Shown here piece after piece: positions 23,901 to 30,001 of a DNA stretch of 64,000 nucleotides. A program made the position numbers and the translations under genes. Below the pieces are notes generated by a model. It was not told where the DNA came from and ran no database searches. It worked only from the letters and a program-made list of their open reading frames with translations. Position 1 is the stretch's first letter, and each line of letters begins with the position of its first letter. Source of the stretch: Vicingaceae bacterium (GTDB taxonomy: Bacteria > Bacteroidota > Bacteroidia > Flavobacteriales_E > Vicingaceae); contig JAGYIE010000002.1 of NCBI GenBank assembly GCA_018402765.1, positions 248,001 to 312,000 on the forward strand, given 5' to 3'.

Positions 23901-24313
23901 ATTTGTGGACTCCACCAACAAACTTGAGTAACCCAGCCACTGAAAGACCAACTTCTGATACACGTGAATCAAGAACATATACACTTACAGTAACCGATAC
24001 AAATGGATGCACAGGAACTGACACAATGCGAGTATTGTATCAAGAGCCCATTACTTTCCCATCAGGATTCACTCCAAATGGAGATGGGAAAAATGATGTA
24101 TGGAACTTAGACTTTATTGAAGCCTTTCCAAATACATCGGTTCAAGTATTTAACAGATGGGGGCAAGTTGTTTTTGAAGCAGGAAAATATTCTACACCAT
24201 GGGATGGAAGTTATGATGGAAAAGCAATTCCTAGTGGAACATATTACTACATCATTGATTTAAAAGATGACAAATTTGAACCTTTCACAGGACCAATTAC
24301 AATAATGAGATAA
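11948..24313 (+). CDS. Giant secreted SprB-repeat adhesin with gliding-type (CHU_C) type IX sorting domain
   Basis: A 4121-residue cell-surface protein of over 400 kDa, like SprB of gliding Flavobacterium. Signal peptide 1-23 (ends NAIA); a non-repeat head to about 230, including a beta-rich part starting FWIGTTSAWADGSNWSD; a Gly/Lys linker (KKGGGGNGNK); about 48 SprB-like repeats of 70-80 residues from 250 to 3865; PKD-like spacer domains; and from about 4035 a CHU_C domain (FTPNGDGKNDVW ... VFNRWGQVVFE ... PSGTYYYIIDL), the type B signal for export by T9SS. Each repeat has an early Cys-Asn/Phe-Gly-DG, a central YxYLWS, a xGLxAGTYTVTVTD and a second Cys. It is followed 2 bases later by a PorP/SprF gene. 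A role in gliding, attachment or cell-cell contact is inferred; ligand unknown. Confidence 0.95.
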   Translation: MKRLYSYLTLVIALTIVSHNAIARDLFWIGTTSAWADGSNWSDSKNGSPINTIPAASDNVFFTTVNTKVTVIEFKHADCKNFTVLNNGQLLLKGSPNSLLRIGGDIEITSNTKIINEGTIELNAKKNTTYNFSPSLFISALKINNKAKATFKSDLKIEGKITHQSGDLIAKANSIFCELYEFITPQQKSVQLDKGNLFVNNKTLTPGDAIYIDFSKIIVQNPLTSRLTSNGGTKKGGGGNGNKQATQVFTTVTPPTCNGLSDGQATVDSIRTTPGSTGPYVYTWSRAGFPTVTGVTATGLSNGTYLLRVLDQGDNTTLGVFVNVLEPDPIFSNITKTDETCFGACDGTASAFPIGGTPISPGSTYNYLWSTTATTASITGLCVGTYTVTITDGNGCTNIDNVIVGGPSVVTPNATSVNVACKGDNNGSATAAPTGGVAPYSYLWSDAGGSTTATAVGLSPGTYTVTVTDNTTCTGTQSVTITEPATLLSASITVNSTVTCIGNTDGIITANGIGGNSPYTYLWSNASTQKTLLNIAAGTYTVSVTDANNCTKVDQVTLNSPIPVVPVASVISDVSCFGFSDGEATVTSSGGTPGYTYVWSNAATTPTISGLLAGTYTVTATDAINCQGITQVTISEPTLLSTSIINNSGSTCFGGSDGSAEASPTGGTAPYSFAWSNSATTAVITGLSAGTYTVTVSDLNLCTSTAQITIAQGTQISPNVITTNILCRGQNNGTATSTPTGGAGSYTYLWSDAGASTTASITGLAVGTYTVTVTDGNSCTDTETINITEPATGINASINILNNLSCNGINDAVIQATGTGGTPGYTYLWSNTSTSRTQLNLGPGTFTVTITDANLCTDTESVTLNYPSPIVPVAVVDADVSCFGFTDGQATVSATGGTPGYSFNWSNNQTTATITGIAAGTYTVTVTDINNCDAITQVTIIEPPLLTGTILNQSDALCFNGTDGSIEVDGLGGTPPYNFLWSNATATGLNTGLTAGTYTVTITDINNCTAVTAATIGQGAQISATSNVLSNPLCNGGNQGAGEVIVAGGVPGYTYLWSNAATTPIITGLQAGTYTVTVSDFNLCTETTQFTLTEPAAITTTITTTNNPQCAGLSAASATVSPSGGTPAYTFIWSNAATTPTISSLSAGTYTVTVSDANNCSSIDQVTINQSPVITTAVTSTDADCFGNSTGTANVVAGGGAGGFSFAWSNAGTTASINNLSAGKYFVTVSDLNGCTALDSAVIQEPTLLTTVTNKTDASCDVSADGSGTVIASGGTPNYTFLWTGGFTTSTINNLNPGKYFVTVTDLNNCTTIDSVEILQANPVILSVDSTLNVTCNGGNDGGAYILTSGGSAPYTYLWNNAQTSDTLKNVTAGTYTLIVTDANTCTDQISVTVTEPIQLTSSITASNVNCFGGSDGQAFVTATGGTTPYNYLWSNTATTDTIKNVTAGKYIVTITDANNCIQLDSVTVTEPLQIQITVSTTDALCKDSANGTATATAINGTAPYTFAWSNSTTGSNINGLLAGTYTVTVTDLNGCTSVNTGVIAEPTAITSSTTATDASCSGIADGSITLTVAGGSPSYSFLWSNSSTTQNQAAVSSGKYFVTITDINGCVKVDSATVNDGVTINASLDSISNVDCNGGNNGFIRVLGIGGTNPYTYSWSNSATTNSITGLTAGAYTVTITELNGCFKDTTINITEPNAISTSITSINVSCFGENDGEAFATVNGGLSPYIYLWSNTATTDTIKNLTAGKYIVTITDANNCIQLDSVTVTEPLQIQITVSTTDALCKDSANGTATATAINGTAPYTFAWSNSTTGSNINGLLAGTYTVTVTDLNGCTSVNTGVIAEPTAITSSTTATDASCSGIADGSITLTVAGGSPSYSFLWSNSSTTQNQAAVSSGKYFVTITDINGCVKVDSATVNDGVTINASLDSISNVDCNGGNNGFIRVLGIGGTNPYTYSWSNSATTNSITGLTAGAYTVTITELNGCFKDTTINITEPNAISTSITSINVSCFGENDGEAFATVNGGLSPYIYLWSNTATTDTIKNLTAGKYIVTITDANNCIQLDSVTVTEPLQIQITVSTTDALCKDSANGTATATAINGTAPYTFAWSNSTTGSNINGLLAGTYTVTVTDLNGCTSVNTGVIAEPTAITSSTTATDASCSGIADGSITLTVAGGSPSYSFLWSNSSTTQNQAAVSSGKYFVTITDINGCVKVDSATVNDGVTINVLADSIDNVVCNGENNGFIRVAGIGGSLPYTYLWSTTATTDTIGGLTAGAYTVTITDINGCFKDTTIDITEPLLLAVSAATTNVSCNGIADGTATASGSGGIAPYTFNWSTTQIGPSITGLLAGSYTVTVTDNNGCTATDTFTITPQSSFIYLDSITNNNCFGDCNGELGIFALSGGTPPYSFVWSNLATTPFINGLCAGNYTLTITDANNCDSIVTYTITEPTQLTTTTTTTNSNCTVCDGIAVATVSGGTPTYSYNWLDASLTPIGQTTDTAKGLCSGVYNVAITDLNGCRDTITANVIDNNAPIVSTSSTDVTCFGANDGTATVNSPCLLTTCSINWLTITGTPIGQTATTAIGLNAGTYIAEVSDISGCVTLDTVTINSPTQIIPNDGIVPVSCSAITLCDGSAFVKPIGGSAPYTYLWAGNPTGQGTDSISGLCVGAYTVTITDNSNCDTVVTINVSQGGNYSATINSTDETCANTCDGTAEVILAGITAPPHTYLWNPVPPGGQQGNRILTGLCAGNYSVTVTDIAGCTTTASTTIGSQNSLVANESFTNETCGGTCDGTATVNPVGGTGPYTFTWTPTPTVGQGTNTASGLCPGSVELLIADANGCDTIIRFNIGSSSPILPNETVANATCNGNCDGLIILAPTGGGSSNYIYTWTPVPPNGQGSATASGLCAGNYSVIISDGIGCDTTLAITINEFSAIISGISSIDASCNSACDGEASISPSGGTSPYSYLWSTTATSDTVKNLCAGNYFVTITDANNCSVIEPVVVNEPLALAATTSTTPSTCNFCDGIASVSPVGTGPFTFDWFDNNLSPLGVNTAIAINLCSGNYFVDVTDQTTGCTDRFSASISDLGGETVVISQTDENCVGSCDGTATATFNCSTANCFVEWFDANTGLGIGQNTPTAVALCAGNYFVEVTNDSGCISIEPVSINSPAIIFANATSIDATCANACDGSASVAPTGGSGTFSYIWTPAPGSGQGTANASGMCPGNYIIEIIDGIGCNLIENITIGSPTALSATFTSIEPGCGLSNGSITSIITGGTAPYTFQWFDASNTLLVGQTSSTINSITAGIYIAKVTDLNGCEDFFSFNLSNVNGPTVTLDSLTNLTCSGDNNGAIFITTSAGTAPYTFNWFPFGQPFEDLNGLQAGDYTVEVTDANGCISFETYTVTEPTRMLASFNLSDANCGACDGAAEIIMTGGIAPYTYRWSNGSDSTRALDLCAGIYVVEVTDGNGCEETFNLAINNLGGITNLVASTTNATCNGSCDGTATLNLIGGTAPYNFYWPHDGSTTSSLTNLCAGNYFAQVTDSNGCMSVTNVTIGEPVKWTVNPSITAVNCNSFPCDGSILLNVTGGIAPYNYNWGPITLADTNYVDGLCVGKYTVDISDAGGCSQSFEFTVSNTAIQIDPTPTATDESCFGSCDGSLIANISSTLVDYQWLDANNNAIAAPNTDGQGLCAGIYTLQLTSIADGCQYFESITINSPDPLTLTQPLVSNVNCENDCDGQISVNAFGGKLDYTFIWNDPNTQISNVASGLCAGSYVAIVTDNNGCTSVINATVNALSSITVSVIDTTNVGCSSVCEGAAEIEVNGGIAPYTVTWQGGQSGLIATGLCFGPNLVTITDASNCSITETVFIGARDTVIALAGNDTLFCDNGTAVLKGATLGSGVTRAEWYNVPSYTLLSRNLDTSFSMNSKGVYQYAFIATNGLGCNDTTIKTITVTSSPLIDAGSNVRIFDDEIAQLNPLGGQPSFTYLWTPPTNLSNPATERPTSDTRESRTYTLTVTDTNGCTGTDTMRVLYQEPITFPSGFTPNGDGKNDVWNLDFIEAFPNTSVQVFNRWGQVVFEAGKYSTPWDGSYDGKAIPSGTYYYIIDLKDDKFEPFTGPITIMR
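16241..18632 (+). repeat. Tandem 903-bp units inside the adhesin gene (2 full copies plus a 586-bp partial)
   Basis: Copy 1 spans 16241-17143, copy 2 17144-18046, copy 3 is partial from 18047 to 18632. The period is exactly 903 bases, 301 codons or four SprB repeats, so the reading frame is kept. Copies 2 and 3 appear identical; copy 1 differs from them at only two points I could find (16300 region Val/Leu codon and a synonymous change in the codon before EPLQ). The surrounding repeats are diverged, so this amplification is recent. An assembler could also have mis-sized it. Confidence 0.93.
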
Positions 24314-24315
24314 TT

Positions 24316-25230
24316 ATGAAAAAGTATATAGCAATTATTCTAGGATGTATAGGGTTCAGCCTTAATAGTACTGCTCAGCAGTTACCGCAGTTTACCCAAT
24401 ATCAGCTTAATGATTATGTAATAAATCCAGCAGTTGCAGGTTCTAGACCATATTTTGAGGCAAAATCAAATAATAGATACCAATGGGAAGGTATCACCGA
24501 CGCTCCAAGGACCTTTACATTAGGTATAAATGGACCACTAAAAAATCAGAATATGGGAATTGGTGGATATCTATTTGTAGATGTTACAGGACCGAGCAAA
24601 CGGACTGGACTTAGCCTTTCTTATTCTTATCACGTGAACTTATCAGATAACATTCGGCTTTCATTTGCTGCAAATGGAGGTGTTACGCAATACAGTTTAG
24701 ATGGATCTGAAATAAAATTAGAAGATGAGACAGACGATGCTTACATAAATTCATTGCAAAATGAACTAAAACCAGATGCGGGTTTTAGTTTTTACCTCTA
24801 TGGTAAAAACTTCTATTTTGGTGGTTCAGCACCCCAATTAATTCAGAGTGATTTGAACTATGAAGATGCTGTTGGGACCTCAGGTAGAATAGTGAACCAC
24901 TATTTTCTCATGGCAGGATACACGTATGAGATTAATAGTAAATTCAAATTAGATCCTAGTGCAATTGTTCGTTTTGTAAATCCACTTCCGCTCCAATACG
25001 AAGCTACGCTAAGAGCAACGTACTTAGACCAATTTTCAGTAGGTATGTCTTATAGACAGAATGATGCTCTAGCTATGCTGTTAGGGTTTAATTTAAACAA
25101 TACGCTAACATTTGGCTATTCGTATGATTTCATTCAATCCAACTTACTAAATTATAGCACAGGCTCACACGAATTTATGGTAGGAATTAGATTTAATGAT
25201 ACTGGTATTAAAAGACCAAAAGTAGAATAA
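24316..25230 (+). CDS. PorP/SprF-family outer-membrane protein, type IX secretion partner
   Basis: A 304-aa beta-barrel-like protein with a signal peptide ending NSTAQQ (about 21). The opening QLPQFTQYQLNDYVINPAVAGSRPYFEA is the hallmark of the PorP/SprF family, with the Asn-Pro-Ala-x-Ala-Gly motif. In Flavobacterium, SprF is needed to secrete or anchor SprB; family members typically sit beside genes for large proteins with type B sorting domains. It begins 2 bases after the adhesin stop, so the two form an operon and this protein is probably the adhesin's dedicated secretion or surface-attachment partner. Confidence 0.94.
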   Translation: MKKYIAIILGCIGFSLNSTAQQLPQFTQYQLNDYVINPAVAGSRPYFEAKSNNRYQWEGITDAPRTFTLGINGPLKNQNMGIGGYLFVDVTGPSKRTGLSLSYSYHVNLSDNIRLSFAANGGVTQYSLDGSEIKLEDETDDAYINSLQNELKPDAGFSFYLYGKNFYFGGSAPQLIQSDLNYEDAVGTSGRIVNHYFLMAGYTYEINSKFKLDPSAIVRFVNPLPLQYEATLRATYLDQFSVGMSYRQNDALAMLLGFNLNNTLTFGYSYDFIQSNLLNYSTGSHEFMVGIRFNDTGIKRPKVE

Positions 25231-25232
25231 GA

Positions 25233-25847
25233 CTACTTATCAAATAAAGAAGCAGTAAATCCTTGTGCTTTAAAAAGTTCAAGAGTTTTTTGTACTGCAT
25301 ATTTCATGTTTCGCTCAGCCTTAATACTATCATGAAAAACTATTATAGATCCAGGTCGAATATTTCTTTTGACATTTAAAAAACATTGCTGCGGCGACCT
25401 TCGTCTATTGTAATCTCCGCTTAGAACGGACCACATAATAATTTGGTAATCATTTTCTAATAGCCCAATTTGAGATTTTTTAATTCTACCATACGGAGGT
25501 CTAAATAACTTCGAATCAATTAATTCGCTTGCAAGTTTAACATTTTCAATATATTCTGCATCTATCGACCCCCATCCTTTTAAATGATTATAAGTATGAT
25601 TTCCAACAGAATGCCCCTCTGAAATAATTCTTAAATAGATTTCAGGATATTTTCGAACATTATCTCCGATACAAAAAAAAGTTGCCTTGGTTTCGTATTC
25701 TCTCAATAAATCGAGTACCCAGGGTGTAATTTCAGGAATTGGCCCATCGTCAAAAGTCAGATAGACGCTCTTTTCAGAAGTGCTACTTCCTTCCCAAATT
25801 AAATTTGGATAATATGAACGCAAGATTTTTGGGACGCTAGCTAACAT
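25233..25847 (-). CDS. Polysaccharide deacetylase (NodB homology domain, CE4)
   Basis: Metal-dependent deacetylase of N- or O-acetylated glycans such as peptidoglycan. The 204-aa protein is little more than a NodB domain: motif 1 TFDDGP (31-36, catalytic Asp and metal Asp), motif 2 HTYNH (84-88, metal histidines), motif 3 RPPYGR (116-121), and a late motif near VFHDS (the catalytic His). No signal peptide is evident; the N-terminus may instead be a short amphipathic helix, so its compartment is unclear. It is downstream of radA by 2 bases and convergent with the PorP gene (2-base gap). Confidence 0.92.
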   Translation of the reverse strand: MLASVPKILRSYYPNLIWEGSSTSEKSVYLTFDDGPIPEITPWVLDLLREYETKATFFCIGDNVRKYPEIYLRIISEGHSVGNHTYNHLKGWGSIDAEYIENVKLASELIDSKLFRPPYGRIKKSQIGLLENDYQIIMWSVLSGDYNRRRSPQQCFLNVKRNIRPGSIIVFHDSIKAERNMKYAVQKTLELFKAQGFTASLFDK

Positions 25848-25849
25848 AT

Positions 25850-27220
25850 TTAAACGAATAACAATTCAAAAACTTGATCAATTTTGGCTACAAATACCAA
25901 TTCTATTGAATAATTTTTCTGTTCTATTCCTTTACGATTGTACTTGGATAGAAAAATCTTCTCAAAGCCTAGCTTCTGACCTTCCAATATGCGTTGTTCT
26001 ATTTTACTTACTGGCCTAATTTCTCCTGAAAGACCTACCTCAGCTGCAAATGTAAATTTAGAATTTACAGGAACGTCCTCACTTGATGATAAAATGGCAC
26101 TAATCACTGCTAAATCTATTGCAGGATCATCTACCCGAATGCCTCCTGCTATATTTAAGAATACATCCTTAACTCCTAACCTAAATCCACACCTCTTCTC
26201 CAATACCGCAAGCAACATATTTAATCTGCGTAAATCAAACCCTGTAGACGAACGCTGAGGGGTGCCATAAGCAGCACTACTAACTAGCGCCTGCACTTCG
26301 ATTAACAACGGACGTATCCCTTCAACAGTAGCAGCAGTTGCAGAACCACTTAAAGGTTCATCCCTACTCCCAATTAATAACTCTGACGGATTATGTATTG
26401 GTTGCAAGCCTAAACTGTTCATTTCGTAAATACCCAATTCATTGGTAGAGCCAAATCTATTTTTTTGAGTCCTCAATAATCGATACATAAAATTTCGATC
26501 ACCTTCAAACTGCAGTACAACATCTACCATATGCTCCAACACTTTAGGACCTGCGATACTACCATCCTTGGTAATGTGGCCAATTAAAAATACAGGAGTA
26601 GTGGTTTCCTTAGCAAACTTCATCAACTCTGCTGTACATTCTCTAATTTGGGAGATACTACCCGCAGAAGATTCGATTAGCTGGGTATGAATGGTTTGAA
26701 TAGAATCTACAATAACAATATCTGCATCTAATTCAGCTAAATGAATCAAAATATTTTGCATAGAAGTCTCCGTAAACAAGTAGCATTCATCATTTAATGA
26801 ACCTATTCGTTCTGCGCGCATCTTTATTTGCTGCTCGCTTTCCTCGCCAGATATATATACAATTCTTATCCCTTTCATCTGCATGGCTAATTGCAGCAAA
26901 AGCGTAGATTTACCAATTCCAGGTTCCCCAGCAAAAAGGATTAATGACCCAGGTACTAGTCCACCACCTAATACCCGACTTAATTCAGGATCAGTAAGCG
27001 GAAATCTTCTCTCTTCACTAAACGTTACCTCACTTATTCTTTTGGGTTTACTACTCCTTTTTGAAGTAATAAGCGATCCAACTGTAGCTGCGGCAGGCTC
27101 TTTCTGAACAATTTCTTCTACATACGTATTCCATTCACCACATTCATTGCACTTCCCTACCCATTTGGGAGATTGTGTACCACAACTCTGACAAAAAAAT
27201 GCTTTTTTTAGTTTAGCCAA
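25850..27220 (-). CDS. radA: DNA repair protein RadA (branch-migration ATPase)
   Basis: RecA-related helicase that extends heteroduplex during recombination and processes stalled forks. The 456-aa protein has an N-terminal C4 zinc finger (Cys10, 13, 24, 27), Walker A GEPGIGKS at 98-105, the RadA-specific KNRFGS motif near 253, and a C-terminal Lon-protease-like domain without the catalytic dyad. Length and order are normal. The stop is 2 bases before the start of the deacetylase, which is probably co-transcribed; the TPR gene lies 10 bases upstream. Confidence 0.97.
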   Translation of the reverse strand: MAKLKKAFFCQSCGTQSPKWVGKCNECGEWNTYVEEIVQKEPAAATVGSLITSKRSSKPKRISEVTFSEERRFPLTDPELSRVLGGGLVPGSLILFAGEPGIGKSTLLLQLAMQMKGIRIVYISGEESEQQIKMRAERIGSLNDECYLFTETSMQNILIHLAELDADIVIVDSIQTIHTQLIESSAGSISQIRECTAELMKFAKETTTPVFLIGHITKDGSIAGPKVLEHMVDVVLQFEGDRNFMYRLLRTQKNRFGSTNELGIYEMNSLGLQPIHNPSELLIGSRDEPLSGSATAATVEGIRPLLIEVQALVSSAAYGTPQRSSTGFDLRRLNMLLAVLEKRCGFRLGVKDVFLNIAGGIRVDDPAIDLAVISAILSSSEDVPVNSKFTFAAEVGLSGEIRPVSKIEQRILEGQKLGFEKIFLSKYNRKGIEQKNYSIELVFVAKIDQVFELLFV

Positions 27221-27230
27221 CTTAATTCAA

Positions 27231-28085
27231 TTAAAAAGTGATATCAATATCTCTACGTTTCGACTTTACCTTATTCCCACAAAGACTGCCAATATTTCTA
27301 TCAGCAGCCTCGTATTTAAGCGTCATTGACTTAGTATAATCCTCGCAAGCTTCTTCTTTTAATCCTTTGCTGTATTTAGCCTCACCTCTGTAAAAATAAG
27401 CTTTACCTAAGTTATCGTCGCGCTGTGAGATAACCTGATCAAAGTCAGCAATAGCTTCTTCAAATTTTCCTAAACCTAGTTTTGATAATGCTATATTAAT
27501 TAGACCTCCTTCTAAGTTTTCGTCCTTTTCTAAGGCTGTGGAAAAGTCCGCCATACCTGCCTCGTAAAGTTCTAACTCTCCTTTCGCTGCTCCTCTATTA
27601 TAATAGGCTTGAGCGTAATCAGGTTTTAACTCAATAGCCTTAGAGTAACTAACAATAGCGTCTTTGTATTCAAAAAGTGCAGCTTCACAATATCCCTTAT
27701 AATAATGCATCTCAGCTGAGTCTGGATTGAATGAAATAGCTATTTCCAAATCTTTTAAAGCGTCCTTATACTTGTCCATGAAAACTCTAGCCGCTGCTCG
27801 ATTAAAATAAGCGATATAATTCTTTCTCTGAGATTTAATCACCTTGGTATAGCCTGCTTCAGCCAATTCAAATTTATCTAGTTTATGACGAGTGTCTGCA
27901 AGTAGCAGTTGATATTCAGGAGAAAAATCGTCCATTCGCTCAAAAGGCGTTAACGCCTTCTCAACAAAATCAAACTTATTTTCTAGATACAACCGTTTCG
28001 CTTCTTCTAGGCTTACAATGGTTGACTCTTGGGAAAATAAACCTAATGTAAAATGGAAGAGGATGATTAATAGGATAGCTTTCAT
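27231..28085 (-). CDS. Secreted tetratricopeptide-repeat protein
   Basis: A 284-aa protein with a signal peptide (about 1-18, ends GLFSQ) and roughly six TPR units from 30 to 265, recognisable by repeated AYFNRAAA, AEMHYYKGYCEAALFEYKDA, AYYNRGAAKGELELY and AYFYRGEAKYSKGL segments. TPR arrays mediate protein-protein contacts; no enzymatic domain is present. The C-terminal tail (KSKRRDIDITF) is basic and short. Probably periplasmic. It is upstream of radA on the same strand with a 10-base gap, but the functional link is unclear. Confidence 0.88.
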   Translation of the reverse strand: MKAILLIILFHFTLGLFSQESTIVSLEEAKRLYLENKFDFVEKALTPFERMDDFSPEYQLLLADTRHKLDKFELAEAGYTKVIKSQRKNYIAYFNRAAARVFMDKYKDALKDLEIAISFNPDSAEMHYYKGYCEAALFEYKDAIVSYSKAIELKPDYAQAYYNRGAAKGELELYEAGMADFSTALEKDENLEGGLINIALSKLGLGKFEEAIADFDQVISQRDDNLGKAYFYRGEAKYSKGLKEEACEDYTKSMTLKYEAADRNIGSLCGNKVKSKRRDIDITF

Positions 28086-28144
28086 GATTCAAATATAAAA
28101 TACACTAGCTACGAATCTAAGAAATAAGGAGAAGAAATAAAGAT

Positions 28145-28648
28145 TTACACCTTGAAATTCATAATTTTTTGTTCAATAGAAGTAGTTGAATGGCCATCTA
28201 AAAAATCAATAATCTCAACTTTCCCACCATTTTTAAGCACTACGTCATGACCAGCAATTTGCTCAATCTCATAGTCACCTCCTTTAGCTAATACATCAGG
28301 AACAATTTCACTAATCAAATGATAGGGGGTTTCTTCCTCAAATAAAACAACAGCATCTACAAATGACAAAGCAGCAAGCAAAAACGCTCGATCTTGCTCA
28401 TTTTGAATTGGCCGATTAGGTCCTTTATTCAATAGTTTTACAGAGACATCAGCATTTAAACCTATTATCAGTCTATTTCCTAAGTCTTTTGTTTTGGCCA
28501 AATAAGAAACATGACCCGGATGTAAAATATCGAAAACTCCATTGGTAAAAACTACCGTTTGACTCTTCAATCTCCATCTAGAGACTTGAAGCTTTACCTC
28601 AGCAAGGGATAAAATTTTTGATCGAATTATTTCAACTTGTTGCAGCAT
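28145..28648 (-). CDS. rfaE2: D-glycero-beta-D-manno-heptose 1-phosphate adenylyltransferase, single domain
   Basis: Makes ADP-heptose from heptose-1-phosphate, the activated sugar for lipopolysaccharide inner core. The 167-aa protein is just the nucleotidyltransferase half of HldE: FTNGVFDILHPGH with HxGH at 43-46, GLNADVSVKLLNKGPNRP and the C-terminal KGGDYE segment. The kinase half (RfaE1) is absent from this window. Family assignment to RfaE2 versus other cytidylyltransferases rests on the GPNRPI and AKGGDY motifs. The preceding flippase-like gene overlaps its first 17 bases, indicating co-transcription. Confidence 0.9.
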   Translation of the reverse strand: MLQQVEIIRSKILSLAEVKLQVSRWRLKSQTVVFTNGVFDILHPGHVSYLAKTKDLGNRLIIGLNADVSVKLLNKGPNRPIQNEQDRAFLLAALSFVDAVVLFEEETPYHLISEIVPDVLAKGGDYEIEQIAGHDVVLKNGGKVEIIDFLDGHSTTSIEQKIMNFKV

Positions 28649-29633
28649 CCTTATTTTGATTAATTACGCGAATAAAAATAATAGATATAACTCCCAATAC
28701 GATAATCATAAGCGTTTGAGCAGTCCAAATAATCCAGCCTAATGCTAATGCAGAGGTGTTTAAAACCCCATAAATCACTAATGTTTTCATTATGGCGATA
28801 GGATAAACGCCTATACCTCCTTGCACAAAAACAATTGACAGCCCTCCTAAAACAAATGAAGCTAAAACTCCTGCTAGTGGTACATCTGATGTATCCGAAA
28901 GTGCAAAAAAGCATACATAGTGCATCAATAAATACATGATCCAAATAAATGCTGTGTGCAACAAGAACATTCCCTTTTTCTTCATTGTGGCAATGGACTT
29001 AATCCCTTCAAAAATTCCTTGAAACAATGTTCTAATCTTTGAGAAAAATGGGTTTTTGGAGTTAGAAATCATAAAAAATAAGAAAATCCCTCCTCCAACT
29101 ATTGCAATAGCTAAAAGAATGAGGATATTCTCTAATGAGAATTTACCCCCTCCTTGTGCTGCGATTTCAACAAGTAAATCTCTTAACTTATCAAGCTCCA
29201 TGAATATCACAGTTAACGTAATAGCACCAAGAATCAATAAATCTGCAACTCTCTCGGCTACAATAGTTCCAAGCAACTTATTAAATGGAATATTTTCATA
29301 CTTCGCAACTACAGCAGGTCTTGTAACCTCACCCAACCTTGGAAAAGCAAGATTGGCGATATAACCAATCATCACTCCAAAAAAGCTATTCCAAAAGCCA
29401 GGGGTTTTGCCCAATGGTTCTATGGTGTATTTCCATCTAATTGCACGGGAAGCATGGCTTAAGATCCCAAAGATGATTGACAATAGAATTATAAAATAAT
29501 TTGCATGACTAAATGAATAATAAACATTCTCTTTTTCAGACGATGATAGATTATTAAACACATACCATATTAGAAAAATACCAAAGGCCAAAGGAATTGA
29601 TATTTTAAAAAAATTTAGAAAATACTTTTTCAA
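28632..29633 (-). CDS. YbhN/AglD-family flippase-like membrane protein (LPG synthase TM domain)
   Basis: A 333-aa polytopic protein with about eight hydrophobic helices. Family landmarks are AIRWKYTIEPLGKTP (about 64-78), MIGYIANLAFPRLGEVTRPAVV and the later ASFVLGGLSIVFVQGGIGVYP. Proteins of this family (YbhN, AglD, the membrane half of MprF) are linked to flipping or binding lipid-linked substrates. No soluble synthase domain is attached. It overlaps rfaE2 by 17 bases and lies 5 bases after panD, so it is inside a panC-panD-flippase-rfaE2 run; a role in envelope glycolipids would fit with rfaE2. Confidence 0.88.
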   Translation of the reverse strand: MKKYFLNFFKISIPLAFGIFLIWYVFNNLSSSEKENVYYSFSHANYFIILLSIIFGILSHASRAIRWKYTIEPLGKTPGFWNSFFGVMIGYIANLAFPRLGEVTRPAVVAKYENIPFNKLLGTIVAERVADLLILGAITLTVIFMELDKLRDLLVEIAAQGGGKFSLENILILLAIAIVGGGIFLFFMISNSKNPFFSKIRTLFQGIFEGIKSIATMKKKGMFLLHTAFIWIMYLLMHYVCFFALSDTSDVPLAGVLASFVLGGLSIVFVQGGIGVYPIAIMKTLVIYGVLNTSALALGWIIWTAQTLMIIVLGVISIIFIRVINQNKDAATS

Positions 29634-29638
29634 AAAGC

Positions 29639-29989
29639 TTATTTTAATCGGTTAGTTTGTTCATCAGGAAAAACTATCGTTGGTTTAAATGTTTTAGCCG
29701 CTTCAAAATCCATAATGCCATAGGATATAATTATTACTACATCTCCTACAGCAACCCTTCTAGCAGCCGGACCATTCAGACAAATTTCTCCTGAACCTCT
29801 TAATCCCTTGATAATATATGTTTCCAATCGTTCACCATTATTGATGTTTACGATTTGAACTTTTTCTCCTTCTATCATATTCGCCGCATCTAGCAAATCT
29901 TCATCAATAGTAACACTACCTATGTAATTAAGATCCGCTTCTGTAACGCTTACTCTATGGAGCTTAGATTTTAAAACTTGTACTTGCAT
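29639..29989 (-). CDS. panD: Aspartate 1-decarboxylase
   Basis: Makes beta-alanine from aspartate for pantothenate and coenzyme A. The 116-aa proenzyme self-cleaves between Gly24 and Ser25 ([12 protein letters not shown]), which becomes the pyruvoyl group. Downstream landmarks are [12 protein letters not shown] and the conserved NGPAARR (binding pocket) and ISYG. Length is standard. It lies 12 bases after panC on the same strand, so the two halves of the pantothenate branch are expressed together. Confidence 0.96.
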   Translation of the reverse strand: MQVQVLKSKLHRVSVTEADLNYIGSVTIDEDLLDAANMIEGEKVQIVNINNGERLETYIIKGLRGSGEICLNGPAARRVAVGDVVIIISYGIMDFEAAKTFKPTIVFPDEQTNRLK

Positions 29990-30001
29990 AAGGGCGCAAA
30001 A

